A DNA stretch of 64,000 nucleotides from Fremontodendron californicum (taxonomy: Eukaryota > Streptophyta > Magnoliopsida > Malvales > Malvaceae). The position numbers and the translations under genes are program-made. Below, piece after piece: positions 24,640 to 36,035 of the stretch. Each line of letters starts with the position of its first letter. Within the stretch, counting starts at the first letter, position 1. The notes below the pieces were generated by a model, which saw nothing but the letters and a program-made list of their open reading frames with translations, made no database searches and was not told the origin of the DNA. The stretch covers positions 8,814,001 to 8,878,000 of the forward strand of contig JAULJL010000039.1 of assembly GCA_030761205.1 (NCBI GenBank). The letters run 5' to 3'.

Positions 24640-25605
24640 TTTTTTTCTAAGTGGATCGGGTACCGATCCTAAATCGACCCACGACTCAATGTGCAGGCCT
24701 ATCCATATAAATACATCATTTAAAATTAAAATAATTTTTTTATAATTTTTCCCCAAACCGGTCGGGTACGGATCCTAAATCGACCCATATGTCAACGTGC
24801 GGACCAACCCCTTTAAATACATCATTTAAAATTAAAATAATTACTAAAATAATTTTAAAACTTTTTCCCTGGACCAGTCGGGTACGGATCCTAAATCGAT
24901 TAGCGGGTCAATGTGCGGACTAACCCTTTTTAATACATTATTTAAAAATAAAATAATTTTTTTTCGTGCGGGTCGGGTATGTATCCTAAACCGACCCGCA
25001 AATCAATGTGCGGATCAATCCCTTTAAATAAATCATTTAAAAATAAAATAAAGTCAAATAAAATAAAATAAAATTTAAAATAATTAATAAAAATGATTAA
25101 TAAAATAAATTTCTTTTTTAATTTTTTCTAAGAGGATCGATTACGGATCCTAAGTCGACTCGCAAGTGAACGTATCGTCCAACCCTTTAAATACACTATT
25201 TAAAATTAAAATAAAAGTAACTAATAAAATAAATTTCTTATTTTAACTTTTTTTTCTCGAGCGGATCAGGTACAGATCCTAAATAGATTTGCGAGTCAAC
25301 GTGTAGACCAACCCCTTTAAATACATCATTTAAAAAAATAAAAAAATCTTTAAACTAAAAATAATTAATAAAATAAATTTGTTTTTATTTTTTTTCCCCA
25401 ATTGGATATGGTATGGATCCTAAATCGACCCGCAAGTCAACTTACGGACCAACCCTTTTAAATACATCATTTAAAAATAAATTAAAAATTAAAAACTAAA
25501 AATAATTAATAAAATAAAATAAAATTTATTTTAATATGTTTTCCCGAACGAGTCTTGTACGAATCTTAAACCGACCTGTGAGTTATCGTGTAGACCCATT
25601 ATTAT
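24640..25605. repeat. Tandem array of variable 95-170 bp units with GGATCCTAAATCGACC core
   Basis: About eight units. Each has a GC-richer core (GGGTACGGATCCTAAATCGACCC-like, then GTCAACGTGCGGACCAACCC) followed by CTTTAAATACATCATTTAAAA and a variable AT-rich tail. Cores begin near 24655, 24764, 24880, 24975, 25139, 25267, 25408 and 25550. The unit length varies because of the AT tail. Confidence 0.85.
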
Positions 25606-25900
25606 TTTTTGTATTATAGAGTAGGACAAAATTGCTCTAGGATATTTCAAAAATATCCATTGAGTCCTATGGACTCAAAAATAATTTTTTTTTTTTTGTA
25701 TTATAACGTAGGACAAAGTTGTCCCTAAGACATTTAAGAAATACCCTTTCAGTCCCAAGGTTTCAAAAATAATAATAGAAGAAACTAAATTTGTTTTTAT
25801 CTTTACTAAAAAAATAAAATAGGAGAAAAATATTTTAACTTTTCAAAAAAGTCCAATTGAGTCCCTGAGGACTCAGTTTTAATAATAGTAGATAAGGTTA
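25606..25900. repeat. Short tandem repeat, about 90-bp units
   Basis: Two clear units and a third diverged one. They contain TATTATA.AGTAGGACAAA-like starts, then GTCCCTAAGACATTT and ATTGAGTCC..GGACTCAAAA. The unit ends can form a small hairpin because GAGTCC and GGACTC are inverted. Confidence 0.65.
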
Positions 25901-26099
25901 CTCTATCTTTGACTTTTAAACACCCTATTAAATTTTATTTTCTCTCTTTTAGATTAAATGTTATATATTTTCTCAATATGTAATTAATTTGATTTATAAT
26001 TAATCAACTCAATAAATATGTAATGTTATATTTTTCTTTACAGCTTTCACCTTCTACTTATCTTCAAAAACCTTTCATCCCACTTTTTTCCTTTTTCCC

Positions 26100-28853
26100 T
26101 TTGAGAGCTTGATTTGGAAAGCAATTGCTAGGTAGCTATCACCTCCCTTCTTCTTCTTTAATTATTTTCTTTGATATCATGATATTTTTCTTTTCTCTTT
26201 TCATGTGATTTGCTAACTTTTTTATGAATAAAAGGGTTTTCAAAAGTAAATTTTAAAGGTTTTCCTCTCCTTTATTCCTTATTCTTTATCAAATAATCAA
26301 GTTGACAAATTTGTTTTTACATATTTCATGCCTTAGTCGAAACATAGAAGAAGTTTTTGTGCTTGTTCTTGCTTGGTTATTCTTGCTTATTTGTGTGTTC
26401 ACATTTTGAACTCATGATTGATCCATTGACATATGATTGTGGGCTGCAAAATCATGCATTTCATGACATTTTCAACTACGTTTTTGGCCAAGATTAACCA
26501 ATGATCTCAAGCCAAAAATCCCTTGCCTATACTAGTTGAAAGAGTGATAGTTTAGATTGGGTATTTCTGACTTTGGATTTTTTTCTCTACTCATATTTGG
26601 TCAAAATAAAATGATTTTTTTACTACATGCAATAGATATTTATAGGATGCCATGGTATTTGTTTCAAGATTTTTAGATTTATTTATCATGGTTAAAAAAA
26701 TGGTTTTGATAAAGCAGTTTTTAGCTCACTGTAGTGACTTTGGTAAAAATTCGGTCAAGGTATCCTTAGTCCAAAAATTAAGCTGATGTTTTCCCATGGA
26801 TATCATCATGTTCTAGGTTTACAATAATTTTTTCAGAATTTTTTGAATTTTTTGAGAAGGGTAAAAAAAAATTGTTCTTCAAAACTGGTTGTGGGAGTCA
26901 GAATTGTTTTTAAGAATTAATAATTTTCTGTTTTTATTAGTATATAAAGAGGGGGCTGATTTGGGACATTGGTTACTGTCTTAGGTGGATTTCCATGTCA
27001 TTTCAAGAATAAAATTTGATTTTATAAAAGTCAGGTCAAGGGTGGTCAACCTGGGTTTCAAAACTAGGGAAAAATAGAGCCTTTTAGAGGGGGTTCGGCC
27101 AAGGCTTTCTTTTGCTCCAAAATTTTGAATTTTTTTAAAATCCAAGCCCGAAGTCATTTTTAGAAAATCTGATTTAAGTTTCTTCCAAAGGTAGTCGGAT
27201 ACCTTTTTAGGTATATGGATGTCCTTACTTCAAGGAAGAGATACATCTCCATGCATTGCATATTTAAAAATGTTTTACTTAATTTGGCATAAAAATGTGC
27301 TTCTAGGTTTCCTAATCATTTGGCGAGAATTAGTTCTTAATCTTTGCCGAGTTTGCCGGGGAGATTAGGAAATTATTCAACGCACGTGGTTATGAAATCG
27401 CAAGGCACGGATTTTGTTTTATTCGGAATCATATAAATATCATATGAAAGAATTATTTTTCAATCTTTATCGGGTTTGCCGGGAAGCACGGTAATATTTT
27501 TCGACATATGCCATTTATATGATTCCTCACATTAATAATCCATTTCAAAAATGATCTGTGCATGTAATCTTGATGTGATTGTGAATATTCTATGGTGATG
27601 TCATTTCTATGATTGATTATTTAATTGATATGCTATGCCATTTCATGTGCCATATCATTTAAATTATGCCACGTCATTCATTCATATGTCATGTCATTCA
27701 AACATGTACCATATCATTTAGAATTTTCCATGTCAAGCATGCCATGTCATTCATTCATATGCCATGTCATTCATACATGTGCCATGTCATTTAGAATTTG
27801 CCATGTTAAGCATGCCATGTCATTCAATCATATGCCATGTTATTCACTCATGTGCCATATCATTTAAATTATGCCATATCCTTCATTCGTATGCCATGTC
27901 ACTCATTCATGTGCAGAGCCATTTGGATTTTGCCATGTCAAGCATGCCATACCATTCATTCATATGTCATAATATTCACTCATGTGCCATGCCATCTAGA
28001 TTAGGCCATGTCAAGCATGCCATGTTATTAGTTTTTTACCATGTCATAATAAAATGTTTGCCATGCCATGATAATATGCATGTTTATTTAATTTTTATCT
28101 TAGTAATATTTTTGCATATTCATTGTCATTTTCTATGATTTTTAAAATACATGAAAAGCAAATAATATTTTTAATAAATCACGATTATTCCCGAATTAAA
28201 ATAATTCATGAATTCTCTGTTGGGTCAGCCGGGGAAGATATCATCAATTATCATTAACAACGACATATCTTTTTTCCCAAAAAAACAAGGATGATTCGGA
28301 GAATTTTAAAATCAAGGAAAAATTCCATGTTTTGTCGAGTTTGTCGAAAAATATGGGAAATTTTATGTTAATAAATTTTGGATCATTTTCAAAATAAAAG
28401 ATGAATTTTTTAAGGGAATATTTTTTAAAAACACCGAATTTAAAATCGACTTTTCACCGAGGCTCAAGATAACACACGACTAATAAGGTACCGTTTTATA
28501 CGGGCGCTGTGGGGTGCTAATCCTTCCCCACACGTAACCGACTCCTGAACCCGCACTTATTTTCTCTGGTTCAAAGCTCAAACATCGAAATTGGTTTTAA
28601 AAAGTTTTAATTCATTTTAAAATATTTTTTCAAAATCAATTTTAATAGGTGGCCGATCACACCTAGCCAAAAAAGATTGGTGGCAACTCTATTTCTTTTT
28701 CGAGGTCGTTTTCATACCCTTAACCTTTATTTCAAGAAGAATTAAGTCGTCTTTTCCTCTATTTCTTTCAATGTCACATGCTTAACGAATGGCCGGGTTG
28801 TCCTTGCAACGTGGGCAGATTTTTTTGGACTTTGTATAAAATTTGGTTGCGAC
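26100..28853 (+). mobile_element. Partial plus-strand LTR of second Ogre subfamily
   Basis: From TTGAGAGCTTGATTTGGAAAGC at 26101 onward it is the reverse complement of the 17838-21160 LTR segment, sharing the ATCC-rich Ogre LTR core and the inverted form of the CATGGCAT minisatellite (27620-28070). Homology is clear to about 28789 (GCTTAACGAAT). The last bases before the next element read GGTTGCGAC, like an Ogre LTR terminus lacking its final A. The 5' half of this LTR is missing. Confidence 0.75.
27620..28070. repeat. Inverted copy of the CATGGCAT minisatellite
   Basis: Units of CATGTCATTCATTCATATGC and CATGTGCCATATCATTTA type. They are the reverse complement of the 18600-19500 array and sit at the equivalent place in the partial LTR. 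Confidence 0.85.
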
Positions 28854-29695
28854 TGATAGGATCTAAGATGACCCAATTCTTGAAGATTCATGGCAAGTTT
28901 CGTATGGGCCAAGATCCAAAAAGATCAAGGAAACATTGCAAGCACTGGTGGAACTCCCTTGGGCCATGTTGCAAATTGTCCAAGAAAGACTTCAACATTC
29001 AAGAATGGGCTTGAATGAAGAAAGACCAGCTTTAATGCATGACTAAGGTGGCGGCATAGAGAGGGGGACTTTGGGCCTATCTTTTTTTCATTAGTTGACA
29101 TGGCATGTGTGGGGGGCATTTTATTCATTAATTGATGTGGCAAAAGTGGGTTTTGTTTAATTCATTAATCCACTTAGGCATCTGGGCCTAATTGTTTTAT
29201 TATATCCAATAGGCTTGTAGGGTCTACTTCATTAATCTTGTTGGACTTATTTTAATTATTATGTTTGGGGCTTGAGCTTTTCAGCCTATTTTTATTTAGC
29301 ATTATTTAGGTCTGGCCGAATAGGTATTGTATTAGGAATAGGAGTCCAATTATTTAGGTGTTGGCTGACCAAGCTATTTGTAATACGATAGGAGTCCTAG
29401 CTTACCTAGGGCTTTAGCATTAGAAGGCTATATAAACATGCTTAGCCACCTATTTTCAAAAAGACATTGTCTATTCTGATTTTTTTTTCAATTGAGAGGA
29501 TTTTCTCTTATTGTTCTTGAAAGAACTTCTGAACTTATCAAAGGTTTCCTTTGTGGCATTCAAACAACCAAATCTAGGTTCTTGAAACTTGTTTTCATTG
29601 GGTCTAGATCTTCAACCTGAATCTTGGCTTTCTTGGGTTAGGATATTTGAATTGTCAGTGGGTTCAAAGGGTTTCAATCCTAAGGGTTCACATCA
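28854..29695 (+). repeat. 5' LTR of the small Ty3/gypsy element
   Basis: 842 bases from TGATAGGATC to CACATCA. It matches 30682-31521 along its whole length with scattered substitutions. It contains a TATA box at 29429-29436. Confidence 0.9.
29429..29436 (+). promoter_or_regulatory. TATA box of LTR
   Basis: TATATAAA in the LTR, conserved at 31257-31264 in the other LTR. Transcription of the element would start shortly downstream. Confidence 0.65.
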
Positions 29696-29697
29696 TT

Positions 29698-29709
29698 TGG
29701 TATCAGAGC
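29698..29709 (+). other. Primer-binding site (initiator tRNA-Met type)
   Basis: TGGTATCAGAGC two bases after the LTR end. This is the common plant LTR-element site complementary to the 3' end of initiator tRNA-Met. Confidence 0.88.
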
Positions 29710-30681
29710 TTAGACTTTCAATCAGGTCTTTTTAAATCAATCTAACAATATTTTGGGGTTTCAGACATTCTTGTCTTGGGGTTATAGCTTTTAGGTATTC
29801 TTGTCTTGGGGTTATAGTTTTTAGACAGTCTTGCTTTGGGGTTTCGTTTCTTGTAATTGAATCAAATCAATCTAACAAGATTTTAGGGTTTCAGACATTC
29901 TTGCCGTAGGGTTATAGCTTTAGGCATTCTTGTCTTGGGTTATAGTTTTTTGGAAGTCTTTTCTTGGTTTCGTTCTTGTCAATTGAATTAGATAAAAATT
30001 ACTGCTTCTTGCATTCTTGATCTACAAAAATTCGTTCTTGAAAAAAAAAGAATAAAGAATTCAGTTCGACAAGTCAGAAAAAAAAGGAACGAAATTATTC
30101 CGAAACAAAAAGAAAATCAAGAAGTCTCGAAAAGAAAAAAAAATCAGTTCGAAAAGAAAAAAAAGAAAGAAATTTTTTTTTCTAACAATCTTGTTTTGCA
30201 GCATATTAACGATATCTCACAAGAGTAGTAATCTTATGTGGAAGACTATAAATAAGAGATTGAACAAATAAATTTGTTGTTGGGGGCTGAAGAAAGAGTT
30301 TGAACAAAAAAGAATAAGTGGGGCCGAAAACAAGAGAAAAAGAGAGAGTGACAAAGAAAGAGAGGTGCCTGAAGATAACGAAAAGAGAGTGGAGCCACGA
30401 GAGAAAAAAAGAGAGAGTTCCTGCCAAGAGAAAAGAGAAGACAGAAATGATTTTTTATGCAAAGGAGAGTAAGGTTCTTAATCTTGATAACATTAACCAA
30501 TCTGTTCCTAGTTTGGCTGTTTCTTCATTGCAGGAGTTTAAGGAGTTATTTTAGGAGGAGATACAGGATAGGTTGCCTCCCATAAGAGGTATTGACCATC
30601 ACATTGATTTCTTACCTAGAGCCGTCATTGTTCCACAAAAGGCTAAGATTCGAGGATGAATCTTTTCGAGGAAATAGGGAA
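29710..30681 (+). pseudogene. Reduced internal region with gag-start and RT fragments
   Basis: The leader is purine-rich at 30030-30440. A decayed gag start appears near 30215. At 30525-30640 the plus-strand translation gives LQEFKELF, a stop, then DRLPPIRGIDHHIDFLPRA, the usual lead-in to the RT domain of Ty3/gypsy elements. This joins directly to the 3' terminal segment (KAKIRG region) and the purine tract GAGGAAATAGGGAA before the 3' LTR. Gag body, protease, RT core, RNase H and integrase are all missing, so the element could only have moved with help in trans. Confidence 0.7.
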
Positions 30682-31521
30682 TGATAGGATCCAAGATGAC
30701 CCAATTCTTGAAGATTCATGGCATGTTCCATATGGGCCAAGATCCAAGAAGATCAAGGAAACATTGCAAGCATTGGTGGAATTCCCTTGGGCCATGTTGC
30801 AAATTGTCCAAGAAAACTTCAACATTCAAGAATGGGCTTGAATAAAGAAAGACCATCTTTAATGCATGACTAAGGTGGCGACATGGAGAGGAGGACTTTA
30901 GGCCTATCTTTGTTTGGTTAGTTGACATGGAATGTATGGGGGCCATTTTATTCATTAATTGAGGTGGCAAGAGTGGGCTTTGTTTAATTCATTAATCCAC
31001 TTAGGTATGTGGGCCTAATTGTTTTATTATGTCCAATAGGCTTATGGGGTCTACTTCATTAATCTTGATGGACTTATTTTAATTATTATGTTTTGGGCTT
31101 GAGCTTGTTAAGCCTATTTTTACGTAACATTGTTTAGGTCTGACCGAATAGGTATTGTATTAGGAATTGGAGTCCATTTATTTAGGTGTTGGCTGACCAA
31201 GCTATTTGTATTAGGATAGGAGTCCTAGCTTACCTAGGGTTTTAGCATTAGGAGGCTATATAAACATGCTTAGCCGTCTACTTTCAAAAAGACGTTGTGT
31301 ATTCTGAATTTTATTCAATTGAGAGGATTTTCTCTTATTGTTCTTGAAGAACTTCTGAACTTATCAAAGGTTACCTTTGTGGCGTTCAAACAACCAAATC
31401 TAGGTTCTTGAAACTTGTTTTCATTGGGTCTAGATCTTCAACCTGAATCTTGGCTTTCTTGGGTTAGGATATTTGAATTGTTAGTGGGTTCAAAGGGTTA
31501 CAATCTTAAGGGTTCACATCA
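30682..31521 (+). repeat. 3' LTR of the small Ty3/gypsy element
   Basis: 840 bases, TGATAGGATC to CACATCA. TATA box at 31257-31264. Confidence 0.9.
31257..31264 (+). promoter_or_regulatory. TATA box of 3' LTR
   Basis: TATATAAA, same context (GGCTATATAAACATGC) as in the 5' LTR. Confidence 0.6.
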
Positions 31522-32377
31522 GGATGGCTGATTTGGCTTTGGTTAAAAAAAAAAAATCCTAATGCCTCTATCATATCCATGTTATCATATGTATCAATAT
31601 AGTCTCAAATGGTTTAAAGCAAGTTCTAGTGAAACATGTAATCATAAGAGCACACAAGAAGGAAATTGGATTGATATGTATAATGCATAAATCATATAGG
31701 CTCAAAAACTCTCAAGGATGATTATACAAGTCAGATTTAAGTCTAAACATGCTTTTTTTCTCAATCACATATCATATTAACATTGGTTCATAAAAAAAAT
31801 ATAGTATCAAGCTCAATTCTCATGAAAATCTTTTCACCAATAAACTAGTTTTAGACCTATTCAATTCATATCTCATCATAGTATTGAAAGTAACCAAAAC
31901 ATACTGAAAGCAAACTAAAAAAACTTAAAACAAAACAAACTAAAGGAAACCCTAAATTCGTCCCCCATACTTAATTCTTACATTGTCCTCAATGTAATGC
32001 TATTATCCCCAATGCAAGAATCATGTGCAAAAGAAAATAACTAAAATCTTAACAATCAAAATAAATAAAGAAAAACTATAAAAGATAGAATGATAGAGAG
32101 TAGAAAATAGCAAATAGCAAATCTGATTATCATATTTGCTCTCTATCCTTTTAGGTTGCCTCCTAAGAAGCGCTTGGTTTATTGTCCTCAGCCCTACTTG
32201 CACTCATGCTACTATCCTTTACCCCTTCTTAGCATTTTTGAATCTTTTAGCTTCCGGCTCTTTCTCATTCTAATTTGTGATGTCGCCTTGCTAGTTAACT
32301 CAAGAAGTTTTCTGTGGCAATGAATCAAACATGTTAATTGAAAAACAAAAATGGCAATTACTTGGATACCTCACCTC
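31522..32377 (-). mobile_element. 3' internal end of an Athila/Tat-like element
   Basis: On the minus strand this holds AATAAACCAAGCGCTTCTTAG followed by GAGGCAACC (about 32185-32150), a phrase I associate with the sequence just after integrase in Athila-type elements. GAGGACAATGTAAGAATTAAG and a G-rich stretch (about 32000-31960) follow. No gene is present. It follows directly after the protease remnant, so RT, RNase H and integrase have been deleted. The lineage name is from memory. Confidence 0.5.
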
Positions 32378-32689
32378 TTAAAAAATATCGAAGCATATAA
32401 TCTGGTCATCAAACTCTATTGTGAGGGTGCCATCATGTACATCAATTTTGGGCTTGGCTATCTTTAAGAATGGTCTTCCTAATAAAATAGATGTCGGATT
32501 GGAAGACCATTCATCTTCTATCTCAAGAACATAAAAGTCCGCTGGAAAGACCAAATCATTAACCTGCACAAAAACATATTCTAGAACTCCTTTTGGATAA
32601 GTATTAGAACGATCAGCGAGTTGTATAGTAACACCAATTTCCTTCAATTGTCCTAGATTTAATGAAGCATAAATTGAATATGGCATAAC
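32378..32689 (-). pseudogene. Retropepsin remnant of an Athila/Tat-like element
   Basis: The minus-strand product contains SVMPYSIYASLNLG, IQLADRSNTYPKGVLE, VFPADFYVLEIED and ILLGRPFLKIAKPKIDVHDG, a well-known block of plant Ty3/gypsy aspartic proteases. The N-terminal part with the catalytic Asp is missing because the LTR at 32690-34531 interrupts the gene just before VMPYS. The protein also lacks everything downstream of the protease. Confidence 0.8.
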
Positions 32690-34531
32690 TGATGCACTCA
32701 AAATAGTGTATATTTATTAAACCTTGCACTTAATATTATCAATTATAGTAATGTAGTATGCAAGGGCCGAATCCACAGGGATTGAGTTTCAATTTATAAG
32801 TTTATTGGTTCAAAACTTTAGTTTTAAGAAAAGAAGACAAAACAAAGGAAAAGGGGGTTTTTGACATAAGTAAAGTAAAACAAGTCAGAATAATAAGAGT
32901 GCAAGTAATTAAAGAGAAGAAATCAAATATGAGCAAAATATGGTTAAGGTTTCATTCTCCATCACTAGACATCAATGAGAATCAATTTCATATCTATCAA
33001 CATCAATTAGCTATCAAAGTTATCAACCGTAGATAACAACAAGCTCTGTTACCCCAATCTTTCCTTAGTTCATTGTTAAATAGAACAAGCTCTCTATTTA
33101 ATCTCTAACTATTAGATAACCTAGAATAAGCTCTCTAGATTTAATGTAATAGCATCCTTAAGAAGAGAAAGATAGGTTGATCGAAGCAACAAACACATAA
33201 GCTCGGATTGTTTAACTTAGGTTATGTTCCACATTGCAATTCCCAAAAACCCAACATAATCATGAATTACAAATTGTTACTATTGAATAGGAAATCAAGA
33301 CAATTACACAGATCAAGACTCCTAAACTAGCATTAGATAATTATCAAGATATATCTAGTTGGCCACCTAAACAAATCAAGACATCATCATGAACCATTTT
33401 AATGAAGAACATAAGCAACTTTGATAGTAAACCAATGATAGATAGATTCTGAAAATTAATTACAAAACATGTCTAGGGCTTTGAAAACACCCTTAACCAA
33501 AAGAAAACTTTAGCCTAACATAGGCATTGTAAACATAAACATGAAATTAAAGAGAAAATAAGAAGAAAACTAGAAGTAAGAAGAAGAAGAATATTAATTA
33601 TTCAACCTCTTGCTTTTTCAAACTCTCTCAAACAAAGAAGAAATCAAAAACTTAAAGCTTGTAGAAGTGTGATTTGCGGCTGCCCCCTTGCTCTCTATTT
33701 ATAGGCATCAAATAAGGAATTTCGGCTCTCTCCTTTTGACTTACTGTCTTGCGGCTTTCTTTCTTTGCAAGGAAAGTTATTTGCAGCTAAGGAATCTTAA
33801 AGGCTGACTTGCAGCTCAATTTACTTACACAAGGAAAGGTGGTGGCTGACTTAAGGTTTTTAAGGAAAGAAATAATACTTGGCAGCCAAGGTTTACTTAC
33901 CTAAGGAAAGAAAGGATTACTTGAGGCCAAAAGACTCTTAAAAAAGGAAAGATGTTTTACTTGTAGCCAAAGCATGTAAAAATAAGGAAAGTCTTAGATG
34001 ATTTTGTTCTCCTACTTTGATAAGGATTAGCTTTAAGGAAAGGTTCTTGCAATTAATGCAAGGTTGAAAAGTTGACAACCACTAATCCTACTTTGACAAG
34101 GATTAAACATAAATTTCAGCTAGGTCATTCATCAAAGGATAGATTAAGGTAGCCCATGGTGTTTAAATAAAGTGGCGACTAACTTTTTGCACAATGAATA
34201 AAAGTTGTCGCTAGCTTTTATTTTGATGTGGGAGTGGGTTTCCAACTAGGGTTTTTATGGATAAAGAGTACATGATAAGCCACTAGATTATTTATGGAAG
34301 GTTTAGGTTAGGTTTAGCCACATAGTGTCTCTTTGATGGGTAGTTAGCTTTCCTTTATGCTTGAAGCTTCATTTCTTGTCCAAATTCACTCTTTTCAACT
34401 CCATAGCAATCCTTATCTTCCAAAACACCTACAAAACACAAAACCATTGTAAACTATCACGGATTTCAAGGAACTAAGCATAAAATATAAGGAATTGATA
34501 TATGAAAATACATGAATTTAAGCATTTATCA
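32690..34531 (-). mobile_element. Minus-strand 3' LTR (about 1.84 kb) of an unclassified LTR element
   Basis: On the minus strand it begins TGATAAATGC and ends GTGCATCA, giving TG...CA ends. It is preceded (34532 and beyond) by GTGTGGGAGAATT, a purine-rich tract. A minus-strand TATA box (TATAAATA) lies at 33696-33703. It contains CGAATCCACAGGGATTGAG-like sequence common in plant repeats. It is inserted in the protease remnant at 32689/32690. Confidence 0.7.
33696..33703 (-). promoter_or_regulatory. TATA box of minus-strand LTR
   Basis: TATAAATA on the minus strand within CCTATAAATAGAGAG. It supports the LTR orientation. Confidence 0.6.
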
Positions 34532-35237
34532 AATTCTCCCACACTTAGTCTTTTGCTAGTCCTCGAGCAAAATCAAATAGAGACAAAGTAAGAAAACTGA
34601 ATCTAGTTCACTTTCAATAACAATTAGAGATAATCATTGGATAAGTCTTATAAACTAATAAATAGCTTAAAGAGTTCATAAAGAATCATGCTTGAATGTA
34701 AAAAATTGAATTAAGCCAATATTTACATAAAATATCTCAATCAAAATAATGCATGTTCAACTTAATCTCAACCTCTCACATGGGATACTCTCATGATTTT
34801 CACTCAATATAGTATTGGTAAGGTGTTTACACTCAATCATTCTCATGAAAACAGGCCTACCATATGCTTGCTTGTCCACCTATTATCCACTATTTAGATC
34901 ATACAACTTCATAAATCAAGAGGTTTTTATTCAAGGTCGTAATGGGACCAAGGGGTAATAATGTGGCTAAAGAATAAAAGATAAAGGGTATTACAAAAGT
35001 TCCAAAGACTTCATAGAATTTAAAGACAAAATAAGATTTTGCAAATAGAACTTTCTCAATGTTCTTTAGAAATACATAAGCACATAGGCTAAATATTTCA
35101 TGTTGAGCCTTTGCTTCATTCTAATCAACTTTGTAACATCTTTTTCTTTTCTTTTCTCAAAATTTCAAGAGATGATTCATATTTTTTTCTTTCTTTCTTT
35201 CTTCTTATTTATTTTTATTTTATTTTATGGGAATGTT
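34532..35237 (-). other. 3' internal end of the element owning LTR 32690-34531
   Basis: No gene. On the minus strand it runs towards CTCGAGGACTAGCAAAAGAC and the purine tract GTGTGGGAGAATT next to the LTR. A CT-rich run lies at 35180-35230. It is cut at 35238 by the plus-strand Ty3/gypsy LTR. Confidence 0.55.
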
Positions 35238-35753
35238 GATGGGATACAAGATGGACCAAGTTTTCAAGAAGCAATGCAAGGATTCCACTTAGGCCGAATC
35301 AAGGAAGCAATGCAAAGAAAGGACTTGGGTAGAATCTACAAGTCTTTTAAGCAAGGTCAAGACATTCAATATGGGCTTGAATGAAGAGGAACCAGCTTTG
35401 GTCCATGTGATCCAAGCTAGTGAAGTGGCGGTATAAGAGAGGATTGAAATGGGCTTGACTTTGTTTCATTAATTGACATGGCATGTGTGGGGGCCATCCT
35501 AATTCATTAATTGATGTGGCAAGAGTAGGCTTTTTTTAATTCATTTAAAAACATAGGCATTTGGCCTATTTTATGTATTAAGTCTATTGGGTTTGTGGGA
35601 GCTACCTCATTAATCTAGTTGGACCTATTTTTAATTATTAGGTTTTGGGCTTGAGCATGTTCAGCCCATAGTACTATTATTAGTGTGTTAGCTAACTAGG
35701 GCATATTATTAATGTGTTTAAGCCCTAGCCGGCCTAGGTTAAGTATTATAGGA

Positions 35754-35760
35754 TATAAAT
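35754..35760 (+). promoter_or_regulatory. TATA box of Ty3/gypsy LTR
   Basis: TATAAAT at the place equivalent to the TATA boxes of the related LTRs at 29429 and 31257. Confidence 0.5.
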
Positions 35761-36023
35761 AGCTTCCTTAGCCGCCTATGGCTAAACAGTTCATTGTGTA
35801 AATTTGATTTTTATAAATTGAGAGAGTTTTCTCTTCTAGTTCTTGAAAGAACTTCAGAACTTATCAAAGGTTTCTTTTGTGGCGTTCAATAACCAAATCT
35901 AGGTTCTTGAAACAAGATTTCAGTAGGTCTAGATTCTTCAACCTGAATCTTGGCTTTCTTGGGTTTGGATATTTGAATTGTTAGTGGGTTCAAAGGTTTT
36001 CAGTCCTAAGGGTTCATATCATT

Positions 36024-36035
36024 TGGTATCAGAGC
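36024..36035 (+). other. Primer-binding site (initiator tRNA-Met type)
   Basis: TGGTATCAGAGC two bases after the LTR end at 36021. Confidence 0.88.

Larger units (their letters stand above)
28854..31521 (+). mobile_element. Small non-autonomous Ty3/gypsy element with two LTRs
   Basis: Complete LTR-to-LTR element of 2668 bases. The LTRs (28854-29695 and 30682-31521) both start TGATAGGATC and end GGGTTCACATCA. A primer-binding site follows the first and a purine-rich tract precedes the second. The internal part is only 986 bases and lacks most genes. It keeps a mutated gag start (near 30215, ATATCTCACAAGAG against ATGTCTCATAAGAG at 36834) and a piece of the RT N-terminus fused to the 3' end. 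It belongs to the same family as the element at 35238. I see no matching 5-bp target duplication (GCGAC on the left, GGATG on the right). Confidence 0.88.

Noticed and set aside
30206..30500. Leu/Ser/Phe-rich minus-strand frames
   Set aside because: Shadow translations of the purine-rich leader of the small Ty3/gypsy element.
35100..35384. 94-codon plus-strand frame with a hydrophobic start resembling a signal peptide
   Set aside because: It crosses the boundary between a 3' internal end and the start of a Ty3/gypsy LTR at 35238, and the hydrophobic part comes from a CT-rich run.
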